Origin: Desulfocapsa sp.
GTDB lineage: Bacteria > Desulfobacterota > Desulfobulbia > Desulfobulbales > Desulfocapsaceae
Reading direction: 5' to 3'
Assembly (NCBI GenBank): GCA_030638765.1
Contig: DAOWDZ010000233.1
Span: 1-15,174, forward strand
Length of the DNA stretch: 15,174 nt
A program made the position numbers and the translations under genes. The notes under the pieces are model-generated. The model did not search any database. It had not been told where the DNA came from and saw only the letters and a program-made list of their open reading frames with translations. Below, in pieces: positions 7,595 to 13,606 of this stretch; the stretch's first letter is position 1; the number at the start of each line of letters is the position of its first letter.

Positions 7595-7825
7595 TTAATT
7601 TCTTTTTCTTCCCTTGTAGATAAAAGATTTACTGATCATCGAATAGTAACTCCCCTTATCTATCCCGATATTTTTTCCGCATGGACACTGGATTTTATGC
7701 CCCTGCATCTGTGAATTAAACATCTTGGTAATACGGTCCTTGTGGCAGCGAAGAACTTCTCCCTGCCCTATCTTGTCGTATCTCCACAACTTTTTTCTAC
7801 AGGCAGCGCATTGGATGATGAGCAT
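7595..7825 (-). CDS. Small cysteine-rich zinc-ribbon-like protein, unknown function
   Basis: A 76-residue cytoplasmic protein with no signal peptide. Metal-type motifs are C6-A-A-C9 near the start, C27-H28 in the middle and C47-P-C49 before the conserved-looking block GKNIGIDKGSYY. Five cysteines and a histidine in this arrangement suggest a small zinc-binding fold. The tail is basic (KGRKRN), which would suit nucleic-acid or ribosome contact, but that is a guess. It starts 9 nt after the stop of the 102-residue gene (7835-8143), so the pair is almost certainly co-transcribed. I have an impression of similar adjacent pairs in related genomes, but cannot search. No family function is known to me. 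Confidence 0.65.
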   Translation of the reverse strand: MLIIQCAACRKKLWRYDKIGQGEVLRCHKDRITKMFNSQMQGHKIQCPCGKNIGIDKGSYYSMISKSFIYKGRKRN

Positions 7826-7834
7826 ATGGTATGG

Positions 7835-8143
7835 TCAGATTTTCTGGTGAAGACGTTCAAGTTCGCAGGGATCACTGAATTTAAACAATCGTACCTTTTT
7901 ACTTCTTGGAAATTCTCTTTTGATCATTGTTTTCAGAACCTTTACCAGTTCTTCTGTGCTGAGTTCAAGGTTCTGTTCCACGTACCCTCTTTCTCTGATT
8001 TCCAGGAGATTGGTATCTTTTTTTATAATGGCAATTGTTCGGTTTCGTTTGTAGGAAAGAAGTTCAATTCCACCAGGCGGGTTGATTTTTTGAAGATTCC
8101 GTCTGGTCTCGGCAAGTATTGTAGCAATATTGATAAGGGCCAT
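7835..8143 (-). CDS. Conserved-looking 102-residue cytoplasmic protein, unknown function
   Basis: This protein has no signal peptide or membrane segment. It has an amphipathic N-terminal helix (MALINIATILAETRRNLQKI), a proline/glycine turn (NPPGGIELLSYKRNR), a short beta strand (TIAIIKK) and a charged helical C-terminal half (EELVKVLKTMIKREFPRSKK). The composition is like a compact globular protein. It lies immediately upstream of the zinc-ribbon-like gene and likely forms a two-gene operon with it. A possible terminator sits upstream at 8183-8215, so the pair may have its own promoter. I recognise no named family. The FPRSKKVRLF region is basic and could bind nucleic acid, but this is inference from composition only. 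Confidence 0.65.
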   Translation of the reverse strand: MALINIATILAETRRNLQKINPPGGIELLSYKRNRTIAIIKKDTNLLEIRERGYVEQNLELSTEELVKVLKTMIKREFPRSKKVRLFKFSDPCELERLHQKI

Positions 8144-8182
8144 GAAAAAAAAGTATGGGTGCCATGAGTTATGAGTTGATAA

Positions 8183-8215
8183 TTAAAAAAGAAGAAACAG
8201 CGATATATTCTGTTT
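8183..8215 (-). terminator. Possible intrinsic terminator after the six-cysteine protein gene
   Basis: On the minus strand AAACAG (8215-8210) and CTGTTT (8200-8195) form a 6-bp stem with a 9-nt loop, followed at once by the U-rich stretch TTCTTCTTTTTTAATT. The stem overlaps the TAA stop codon of the 8214-8525 gene. The stem is short and AT-rich, so termination may be partial. Confidence 0.4.
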
Positions 8216-8525
8216 AATCAGAGTCGTACAATCTCGTTGCAATCTTATTGCAGATGTCGTCATAAAAATCGCATTCCCGTAAACATTCTTCCACCTTACT
8301 ACTCGTTGGCTTTGTTTTTGCGTCGACATCCTTTTTGAGGCAATCTTTGTAACAAACTTCCAGTGCGTATCTGCACTTGTTTTTCTCTTTGTCGAACTCT
8401 GTTTGCCCAAGCAGAGGGCTTGGGGTAATGGCGAAGATTAAAAATATAATTACTTTTAAAATTATATTTTTATCAATCGTTATTTGACTCCTTTCGAGAG
8501 CGTTTTTGGTGAGTTGTTTTTTCAC
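8214..8525 (-). CDS. Small secreted six-cysteine protein, unknown function
   Basis: The open frame begins at GTG 8525 and gives 103 residues. A hydrophobic segment (NIILKVIIFLIFAITPSPLLG, about 20-40) acts as a signal peptide, with cleavage likely after LLG or nearby. The mature part has six cysteines with mirror-image spacing: C51-x6-C58-x3-C62, then 18 residues, then C81-x3-C85-x6-C92. This would suit two antiparallel helices joined by three disulfides in the periplasm. The start is uncertain. GTG 8525 has only a weak GGA upstream. A strong AAAGGAGT (8494-8487) lies inside the frame, with the non-standard codons ATA, ACG and ATT 4, 7 and 10 nt beyond it. Starting there would give a more typical signal peptide of ~25 residues. 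It is the last gene of the exported-protein cluster. Confidence 0.65.
   Translation of the reverse strand: MKKQLTKNALERSQITIDKNIILKVIIFLIFAITPSPLLGQTEFDKEKNKCRYALEVCYKDCLKKDVDAKTKPTSSKVEECLRECDFYDDICNKIATRLYDSD
8440..8471. repeat. Perfect 12-bp AT-only inverted repeat in the signal-peptide codons
   Basis: AAAAATATAATT (8440-8451) and AATTATATTTTT (8460-8471) are exact reverse complements with an 8-nt loop. In the mRNA of the six-cysteine protein the hairpin begins about 16 nt after the internal AAAGGAGT. It could affect translation initiation. It could also be a by-product of AT-rich Ile/Leu/Lys codons. Confidence 0.5.
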
Positions 8526-8567
8526 AGATTATCCATATAGAGCTTGTTGAGATTACGAAAGGGACTT

Positions 8568-9152
8568 TTAGAAAATCATACCCGCTGCTATGCCAGGTAA
8601 GAAGTAGCCGTTATCAGCAAAAGTTGAGTTCGTCCATGCGCCAAGTTCAAGAGAGGCTTCAAGAAACAGTGTGTCATTAAATTGATGTCTATAGCCGAAT
8701 TCCATATGAACCGAACCTGTAGTCAGGTCATCTTCAATGTAATCATTATCATAATTATCGCAGGTATCGTATTGAACCGAACATGGTTCATTATAGGTGC
8801 CCAGGTAAATACCAAATCCGCCACCTACAAAAAATCCTGTTGGTGAATAGGGGTGGCCATAATATCGTACTTCAAGTTGCACTCCAACGGCATCAGCTTT
8901 TTCCTCTTTTAAATCTTCGAATTTTTCACCGTTGTCATAGGTATAGTTGAGTGATAATGCAGAAACCTGTATGGCAAAATGTTCCAACAGCATCCTGTCG
9001 TAATTCATCGACATCACTGTTATGTCGCTGCTGCCAGCGGGAAATGTCTGTATTTTAAAGGAGAAAGAATTGATTTTATCATGGCTTTCAGCATAGCTGC
9101 TTGAAGCAAAAAACAGAGAGCCTATTAATAGTACAAGTATTGTTTTTTTCAT
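8568..9152 (-). CDS. Small outer-membrane beta-barrel protein
   Basis: A 194-residue protein with a clear Sec signal peptide (MKKTILVLLIGSLFFASSSYA, cleaved after SYA). The mature sequence alternates polar and hydrophobic residues with aromatic belts (VGVQLEVRYYGHP, TGFFVGGGFGIYLG, SVHMEFGYRHQF, LFLEASLELGAW). It ends in a C-terminal phenylalanine (GIAAGMIF), the signal recognised by the BAM machinery. The length suits an eight-stranded barrel of the OmpW/OmpX/'outer membrane protein beta-barrel domain' class. A surface-type loop contains two cysteines (EPCSVQYDTCDN) and many acidic residues. A good GGAG lies 7 nt before the ATG. It sits 60 bp after the FlgO-like gene and 42 bp before the six-cysteine gene. 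The role is probably structural or as a narrow channel; no substrate can be inferred. Confidence 0.8.
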   Translation of the reverse strand: MKKTILVLLIGSLFFASSSYAESHDKINSFSFKIQTFPAGSSDITVMSMNYDRMLLEHFAIQVSALSLNYTYDNGEKFEDLKEEKADAVGVQLEVRYYGHPYSPTGFFVGGGFGIYLGTYNEPCSVQYDTCDNYDNDYIEDDLTTGSVHMEFGYRHQFNDTLFLEASLELGAWTNSTFADNGYFLPGIAAGMIF

Positions 9153-9212
9153 AAAGTACTCCTATAAATTTTATAAAGTGTAGATTTCAAGGGAAGACAG
9201 GGAACCTATCTA

Positions 9213-9842
9213 TCAATAGAAAATCGCATTAATTAAAGACCGTCGAGGGGGTTCAATTTCATCGTGATAGTAATTATTAGATTTTCTTTTCAGACCTAAC
9301 AGCGCCAATAAATTGTCATCCATACAGAGACGATAGTTTTCTGCAGCTATGATGTTTCTGCTAATAGGGTTGATCAGTTTGGCTGTGATATATAAAATAC
9401 GGTTGTTGAGAGAGTAGGTACCCACCAGGATTGCCTGAGCCGGATAGTCAGGGTTGATTTTAGAAAGATCCCTCGAGAGCATAGTCTCACCTTCTTCCGG
9501 CCTGATTTTTAATGTATTGGTCAGGTGAAGCTCTTTTACTGTGAAATTGTAACTGACGAGTCTGGCTCCAATTTGTTCTTGAATTAACCTGCCAAAACTT
9601 GAAGTTTCTTTGAACGTATCAAGATTTACAAAAGAGGTGGTAAGAATTGCCTGCTTCTGAAGTCTGGGGATCAGAGGAGGCACGGCATTTGTGATAAGAT
9701 TATTTGTTATAACATTAGCCAGGCGGACTGTGTCTACGTCACCACCAAGGAGTTTTTCAAGAGGAGTGCAGTTAAAAGAGCTGCATCCGCTAAGGAAGCT
9801 GACAAGGATGAAGAATACAATGTGTTTCGAGAAAAATTTCAT
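9213..9842 (-). CDS. FlgO-family outer-membrane lipoprotein
   Basis: A 209-residue lipoprotein from the ATG at 9842: MKFFSKHIVFFILVSFLSGC, with lipobox LSGC and acylated C20. The remainder matches the FlgO pattern. Examples are FVNLDTFKETSSFGRLIQEQIGARL, a segment ending LKIRPEEGETMLSRDL, and AQAILVGTYSLNNRILYITAKLINP followed by IIAAENY. In Vibrio, FlgO is an outer-membrane protein needed for flagellar stability. In other phyla the domain occurs in envelope lipoproteins with no flagellar link. An alternative ATG at 9881 overlaps the upstream gene's stop as TAATG, which suggests translational coupling; it would add 13 residues and place the lipobox cysteine at 33. I prefer 9842 for its standard signal-peptide length, but neither start has a good Shine-Dalgarno. 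No flagellar genes are in the window. Confidence 0.78.
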   Translation of the reverse strand: MKFFSKHIVFFILVSFLSGCSSFNCTPLEKLLGGDVDTVRLANVITNNLITNAVPPLIPRLQKQAILTTSFVNLDTFKETSSFGRLIQEQIGARLVSYNFTVKELHLTNTLKIRPEEGETMLSRDLSKINPDYPAQAILVGTYSLNNRILYITAKLINPISRNIIAAENYRLCMDDNLLALLGLKRKSNNYYHDEIEPPRRSLINAIFY

Positions 9843-9880
9843 TGAAGACCGTGGGCAGTTATTTACAAAATAGGATATCA

Positions 9881-10549
9881 TTAAAAATCTGATACCAGTT
9901 GAATACTCCTGGCTGGGGATGAGCCTTGATAATGCCAGAAATCTGGATCATTAACATAATAAATATCAGAAGTTCTGAACAGATATTTTTCATCGGTAAC
10001 CATGGATGTGGTTATTATTACCTCGTAGTGTCCGTTGGGTGGTCCCACGGCAATGAAAAAATCGAGTATAGCAGCTGCTCCCATATATTTAACTTCCATT
10101 GGTGTGTGTCGAAGGACTGCGACGGCAGTAGATAATGATGTCAGTAATCCAGGTTGTATCGTCTGGCGATTGCTTTGGTGGTAAATGACTTGTACTTTGT
10201 AGTTGAGTTCAATGTCAGCTGAATGTTTATTGCTGCTTGTAGGGACACCGAAACGAACCAGTCTGGTGATAAGAAGATCCCTGAAGCCTTCATTGAAGAG
10301 TGTGGTCTCTCCCTGGTCACAGGGCGTGGCATCAGTTCCGCAGGTCGTTTTGACGTAGACAGCTTTGTCTAAATAATCACTGATGATTAACTGGTTGTTG
10401 ATTTGATTTGCCACATCACTTGCCAGGACGTCCCAATGATGTGCTGCCTGCATTTTCTGTTGTTCTGTCCATGTGTAGGAAGAAAACATCGGAATGCTTG
10501 AGCAGCTGCTGAGTGAGAGTAATAAAAGGATGCTGAGAGCTATGCGCAT
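9881..10549 (-). CDS. Lipoprotein of unknown function, first gene of the envelope cluster
   Basis: A 222-residue lipoprotein. A short signal peptide MRIALSILLLLSLSSC ends in a lipobox with acylated C16 followed by SSIP, so retention in the outer membrane is likely. The mature part has a helical start (TWTEQQKMQAAHHWDVLASDVANQI), a cysteine pair (TTCGTDATPC), a segment like a nucleoside-free globular beta domain (ADIELNYKVQVIYHQ), and a hydrophobic segment near MGAAAILDFFIAVG. I recognise no named family. Its stop codon overlaps the next possible start as TAATG, so it is translationally coupled to, and probably functions with, the FlgO-like lipoprotein. An AGG lies about 11 nt upstream of the ATG. 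Confidence 0.75.
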   Translation of the reverse strand: MRIALSILLLLSLSSCSSIPMFSSYTWTEQQKMQAAHHWDVLASDVANQINNQLIISDYLDKAVYVKTTCGTDATPCDQGETTLFNEGFRDLLITRLVRFGVPTSSNKHSADIELNYKVQVIYHQSNRQTIQPGLLTSLSTAVAVLRHTPMEVKYMGAAAILDFFIAVGPPNGHYEVIITTSMVTDEKYLFRTSDIYYVNDPDFWHYQGSSPARSIQLVSDF

Positions 10550-10660
10550 TATGCTTTACCTGTAGTTGTTATGAAATTATTCCATCTTTGGTGACACTAC
10601 TATATCGGATGGCGATGGAAAAACTAAAGGAAAAACATAGAGACCGCAGATAATGTGTTG

Positions 10661-11101
10661 CTAATTCATACTGTTGAGTTTTCCGCGAAGCTCGATTTCA
10701 GGAGGAGCACCGACAATCTGGTCAACAATTTGTCCATTTTTAAAAAACAAGAGGCTGGGGACTCCGCGAATCTTGTAATGCATTGCGGTGCCGGGGTTAC
10801 TTGACGTGTCAAGTTTGGCAATGATAACTTTGCCAAAGAAATCTTTTGTAAGGTTCGCGATGACCGGTGCAATGGCTTTACAGGGACCACATGTTGGCGA
10901 ATAGAAGTCGACCATTACGGGTAAAGAAGAGTTTGCAATAAATGATTGGAACTCGGCGTCAGTTAGTTCCACAGGTATTACTTTGTCAGGCGTGGAAATT
11001 ATGTTCCCGCATTTTCCGCATTTTGGTGAAAGATGCTGTTTCCCGGCGGGGGTTCGATTCTTTGTTCCACAGGATGGGCAGGCAATGATGAGATTGTTCA
11101 T
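10661..11101 (-). CDS. trxC: Thioredoxin 2 (zinc-binding N-terminus)
   Basis: A 146-residue cytoplasmic disulfide reductase. The N-terminal zinc module has C8-P-S-C11 and C28-G-K-C31, as in E. coli TrxC (139 aa). The thioredoxin domain follows, with active site C71-G-P-C74 and the cis-proline P115 in IRGVPSLLFF. The residue before the first active-site cysteine is threonine (FYSPTCGPCK) instead of the near-universal tryptophan (WCGPC), which may alter redox potential or partner choice. A TTGACA at 11175-11170 on this strand could be a -35 but has no convincing -10. The gene is divergent from the PHP-phosphoesterase gene across a 205-bp region containing nested inverted repeats. Confidence 0.9.
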   Translation of the reverse strand: MNNLIIACPSCGTKNRTPAGKQHLSPKCGKCGNIISTPDKVIPVELTDAEFQSFIANSSLPVMVDFYSPTCGPCKAIAPVIANLTKDFFGKVIIAKLDTSSNPGTAMHYKIRGVPSLLFFKNGQIVDQIVGAPPEIELRGKLNSMN

Positions 11102-11190
11102 GATATATGATCCGTTTATTTGAGTAATGGTTTTCTCTCTGTTGAGAAAGTGTGAATGAAAGAAAAGGCTGTCAAGGTGCTAACTGTAAC

Positions 11191-11264
11191 AAAATCACAA
11201 ATTGTTCCCTATTGCCCAAACAGGGAGCAGTGTATATACTAAGAAAATGTTATTCTGTGATTTT
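11191..11264. repeat. Nested inverted repeats in the trxC / PHP-gene divergent region
   Basis: Outer arms AAAATCACA (11191-11199) and TGTGATTTT (11256-11264) are a perfect 9-bp inverted repeat. Inside them, TGTTCCCT (11203-11210) and AGGGAGCA (11222-11229) pair over 8 bp with one G-T wobble. The inner repeat straddles the -35 of the plus-strand promoter. The outer arms contain TCACA/TGTGA half-sites like those bound by Crp-type proteins, but spaced 56 bp apart. The intergenic region 11102-11306 holds no gene. Confidence 0.5.
11212..11240 (+). promoter_or_regulatory. Sigma-70 promoter for the PHP gene / response regulator operon
   Basis: TTGCCC (11212-11217, 4 of 6 matches) and TATACT (11235-11240, 5 of 6) are separated by the ideal 17 bp. 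Transcription would start near 11247, leaving a ~60-nt leader before ATG 11307. An inverted repeat (11203-11229) overlaps the -35, so regulation by a DNA-binding protein is plausible. Confidence 0.5.
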
Positions 11265-11306
11265 ACGATGTTATAAAATTTTAATACCTATTCCCAGTTG
11301 TCTATT

Positions 11307-12155
11307 ATGACCATTGATTTACATACTCACTCCTGGTTTTCAGATGGGACTAAAAGTCCAACGGAGCTTGTGGAGCTTGCATCGCGCAGTGGGGTTTCCG
11401 CACTTGCAATCACCGATCATGATACCATGGCTGGTGTGAATGAGGCCTTGAACGCCAGTGTGAAATATGGTGTTGAAGTGGTCCCGGGGCTTGAGGTGAG
11501 TGTGGTTCATAAAAAGAAGGCCTTGCATATACTTGGTTATTTTATGGACACCGCTCATCCTGAACTTAGCGCAGCGCTAGCCTTGTTGCAGAATGCAAGA
11601 GATGATCGTAATGAAAAAATTATAGCTAAATTACGAAATCTTGGTGTTGATGCAACGGTTGAAGAATTAAAAGAAATCTCAGGATACGGCCAGACTGGCC
11701 GACCACATATTGCAAAGCTGCTTATGAAGCATGGTCGAGTACGATCTATGCCGCAGGCCTTTGACGAGTATCTCAAAAAAGATAGAAAGGCTTATGTCGC
11801 AAGATTTGCCTATTCTGCAGAAGAAGCTATCGGTCTTATTGTACGTGCGGGTGGAGTTGCCGTACTGGCGCATCCGATTCAGGTGGATAAAACCCTGGTG
11901 TCTTTTTCCACTTTGCTTCCCGTACTGAAGTCTTACGGACTGGCAGGGATTGAAACATACTACCCCACCCAGAAAAAAAAGATGCGTAAACGGATTAGAA
12001 AGTTTGCGGAAGAAAATGGTCTGTTTCTCACCGGTGGCAGTGATTACCATGGAGATATGCGTCCGGGGACCAGGTTGGCAGGCGGTAATAATGTGTATGT
12101 TCCTCCAGAACTTTTAACAATAATGAAAGAATGTCTTGCCTCCAGAATCCATTAA
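11307..12155 (+). CDS. PHP-domain phosphoesterase (RNase AM / nucleoside bisphosphate phosphatase type)
   Basis: A 282-residue metal-dependent phosphoesterase. The PHP metal-site motifs are all visible: IDLHTHS (H6, H8), SDG (D13), ITDHD (D37, H38), PGLEVS (E63), HILGYF (H74), RPHIAK (H134), AHP (H189) and GGSDYHGD (D246, H248). The order and length match E. coli YciV/TrpH (293 aa), now called RNase AM, and the Chromobacterium 3',5'-nucleoside bisphosphate phosphatase. Those enzymes remove 3'-phosphates from pAp-like nucleotides and trim RNA 5' ends. I place the start at ATG 11307, so the protein begins MTIDLHTHS as usual for the family. An in-frame TTG at 11298 is possible but less likely. 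No Shine-Dalgarno is evident at either. It is followed after 22 nt by the response regulator. Confidence 0.88.
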   Translation: MTIDLHTHSWFSDGTKSPTELVELASRSGVSALAITDHDTMAGVNEALNASVKYGVEVVPGLEVSVVHKKKALHILGYFMDTAHPELSAALALLQNARDDRNEKIIAKLRNLGVDATVEELKEISGYGQTGRPHIAKLLMKHGRVRSMPQAFDEYLKKDRKAYVARFAYSAEEAIGLIVRAGGVAVLAHPIQVDKTLVSFSTLLPVLKSYGLAGIETYYPTQKKKMRKRIRKFAEENGLFLTGGSDYHGDMRPGTRLAGGNNVYVPPELLTIMKECLASRIH

Positions 12156-12177
12156 TCCCATACGGTAAATTCTAATT

Positions 12178-13569
12178 ATGTATTCAATACTTGTTGTTGA
12201 TGATGAACCTAATTATCTCATTGTTCTTTCAGAATTACTTCGGGAAGAAGGTTTTGAAGTTTTTACTGCTCCCTCCGGGATAGATGGTCTTGTGCAGGTT
12301 GAATCCGTTGATCTTGATCTGGTGATCACTGACATGCAGATGCCTGAAATGGATGGGCTACAATTTTTGGAGAAGATCAAAGAGAATACCCCCAATCTGC
12401 CAGTGATCATGATAACTGCATTTGCAGAGGTTGATAAAGCTGTTTCAGCTATGCAGGCGGGTGCGTTCAATTATCTTTCGAAACCTTTTTCCAACGATGA
12501 ATTGCTTGTTAATGTGAATAAGGCGGTTCAGCACTATTCTCTTCTCCGGGAAAACAGGCGTCTGCGAAAAGAGATGCTGGAACGGACCGGATATTCCGGA
12601 ATGGTTGGGAAAAGCAGACATATGCAGCATGTGTATGAATTGATTGAAAAGGTTGCTCCCACACCATCTTCGGTACTCATTACGGGTGAAAGCGGAACAG
12701 GTAAGGAACTGGTTGCAAAAGCCATACATTTTAACAGCCCTCGCTCTGATCAGCCTTTTATAACGGTGAACTGTGCAGCACTCGCTGAGAATCTTCTTGA
12801 AAGTGAGTTGTTCGGGCATGAGAAGGGTGCTTTTACAGGTGCTGTCGCCATGCGTAAGGGACGTTTTGAGATGGCGGACAAGGGGACACTGTTTCTTGAT
12901 GAAATCGGCGAAGTTCCACTGGCTCTGCAGGCAAAGTTGTTGAGGGCAATTCAGGAAAAATGCTTTGAACGAGTGGGCGGTACAAAAACTTTACAGGTTG
13001 ATGTTCGAATAGTCAGTGCCACCAACCGGGAAATTAAGGAAGAGGTGAGCAATGGCAATTTTCGTGAAGATCTGTACTATCGCTTAAATGTTATTCACCT
13101 TCCCTTGCCGGCACTGCGTGAACGTCAGGATGATATTCCTTTGCTGGCAAACTATTTTGTTGAAACCGTTGCCGAAAGACTTGAAAAACCCGGTCTTGCA
13201 ATTACTAAGGAGGCGATGAGGCTTCTTGTCAGTTTGCCCTGGGATGGAAATGTCAGAGAACTTGAAAATACCATTGAGCGTGCAGCTATTCTCTGTGATG
13301 ATAATGAAATCAAGGATGTTGATGTGCAGCCAGAATCTTTAGGCAGTGGTAACCAAAAGGTCTTTGGTAGCGAGTTTGATCTTGGGCAGGTAATACCAGT
13401 TAATGCAAGCCTTAATGAAGTTCTCTATGCCATTGAAGATAAAATGTTAAACCAGGCACTGGATGACACATTGTATGTTCAGGCGAGAGCTGCTGAAAAA
13501 CTCGGGATTACTAAAAGTTTACTGCAGTATAAGATGAAGAAGTATGGAATTAAGAAGAAAAAAGCTTAA
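12178..13569 (+). CDS. Sigma-54-dependent response regulator (NtrC family)
   Basis: A 463-residue activator of sigma-54 RNA polymerase with three standard domains. The receiver domain (1-120) has the acidic pocket D8/D9, phospho-acceptor D52 in VITDMQMPEMDG and K102 in SKPF. The AAA+ domain (about 138-375) has Walker A GESGTGKE (170-177), the sigma-54 contact loop GAFTGA (217-222), Walker B GTLFLDE with D241/E242, and arginine-finger-region motifs (FREDLYYRL, LRERQDDI). The C-terminal Fis-type helix-turn-helix (about 434-458, ARAAEKLGITKSLLQYKMKK) ends in a Lys-rich tail. No histidine kinase is beside it, so it is an orphan here and its signal and targets are unknown. It is probably co-transcribed with the PHP gene. 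Only a weak GGT precedes the ATG. Confidence 0.93.
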   Translation: MYSILVVDDEPNYLIVLSELLREEGFEVFTAPSGIDGLVQVESVDLDLVITDMQMPEMDGLQFLEKIKENTPNLPVIMITAFAEVDKAVSAMQAGAFNYLSKPFSNDELLVNVNKAVQHYSLLRENRRLRKEMLERTGYSGMVGKSRHMQHVYELIEKVAPTPSSVLITGESGTGKELVAKAIHFNSPRSDQPFITVNCAALAENLLESELFGHEKGAFTGAVAMRKGRFEMADKGTLFLDEIGEVPLALQAKLLRAIQEKCFERVGGTKTLQVDVRIVSATNREIKEEVSNGNFREDLYYRLNVIHLPLPALRERQDDIPLLANYFVETVAERLEKPGLAITKEAMRLLVSLPWDGNVRELENTIERAAILCDDNEIKDVDVQPESLGSGNQKVFGSEFDLGQVIPVNASLNEVLYAIEDKMLNQALDDTLYVQARAAEKLGITKSLLQYKMKKYGIKKKKA

Positions 13570-13572
13570 AAG

Positions 13573-13606
13573 GGGGAATTGCAGGTCTATCTTTACGTTA
13601 TTCCCC
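13573..13606. terminator. Weak inverted repeat between convergent genes
   Basis: GGGGAAT (13573-13579) and ATTCCCC (13600-13606) are exact reverse complements with a 20-nt loop. They lie between the ends of the response regulator gene and nadK, with the second arm inside the nadK 3' end. The loop is large and no T-run follows on either strand, so a bidirectional terminator is possible but weakly supported. Confidence 0.25.

Noticed and set aside
7742..8167. 141-residue plus-strand frame
   Set aside because: It is fully antisense to the two small minus-strand genes. Its aromatic-rich composition (many F, S, C) is typical of an antisense frame.
10582..10620. TCCATC/GATGGA inverted repeat between trxC and the lipoprotein gene
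   Set aside because: Only 6 bp with a 27-nt loop, with no T-run or nearby promoter element; likely chance.
11183..11197. Classical Crp site TGTAA-CAAAA-TCACA
   Set aside because: The spacer is 5 rather than 6 bp and the left half is imperfect. I describe only the longer inverted repeat that includes TCACA.
11298..11306. TTG start for the PHP-domain gene
   Set aside because: It adds only MSI before the ATG at 11307. The ATG start places the first metal motif (DLHTHS) at the usual distance from the N-terminus.
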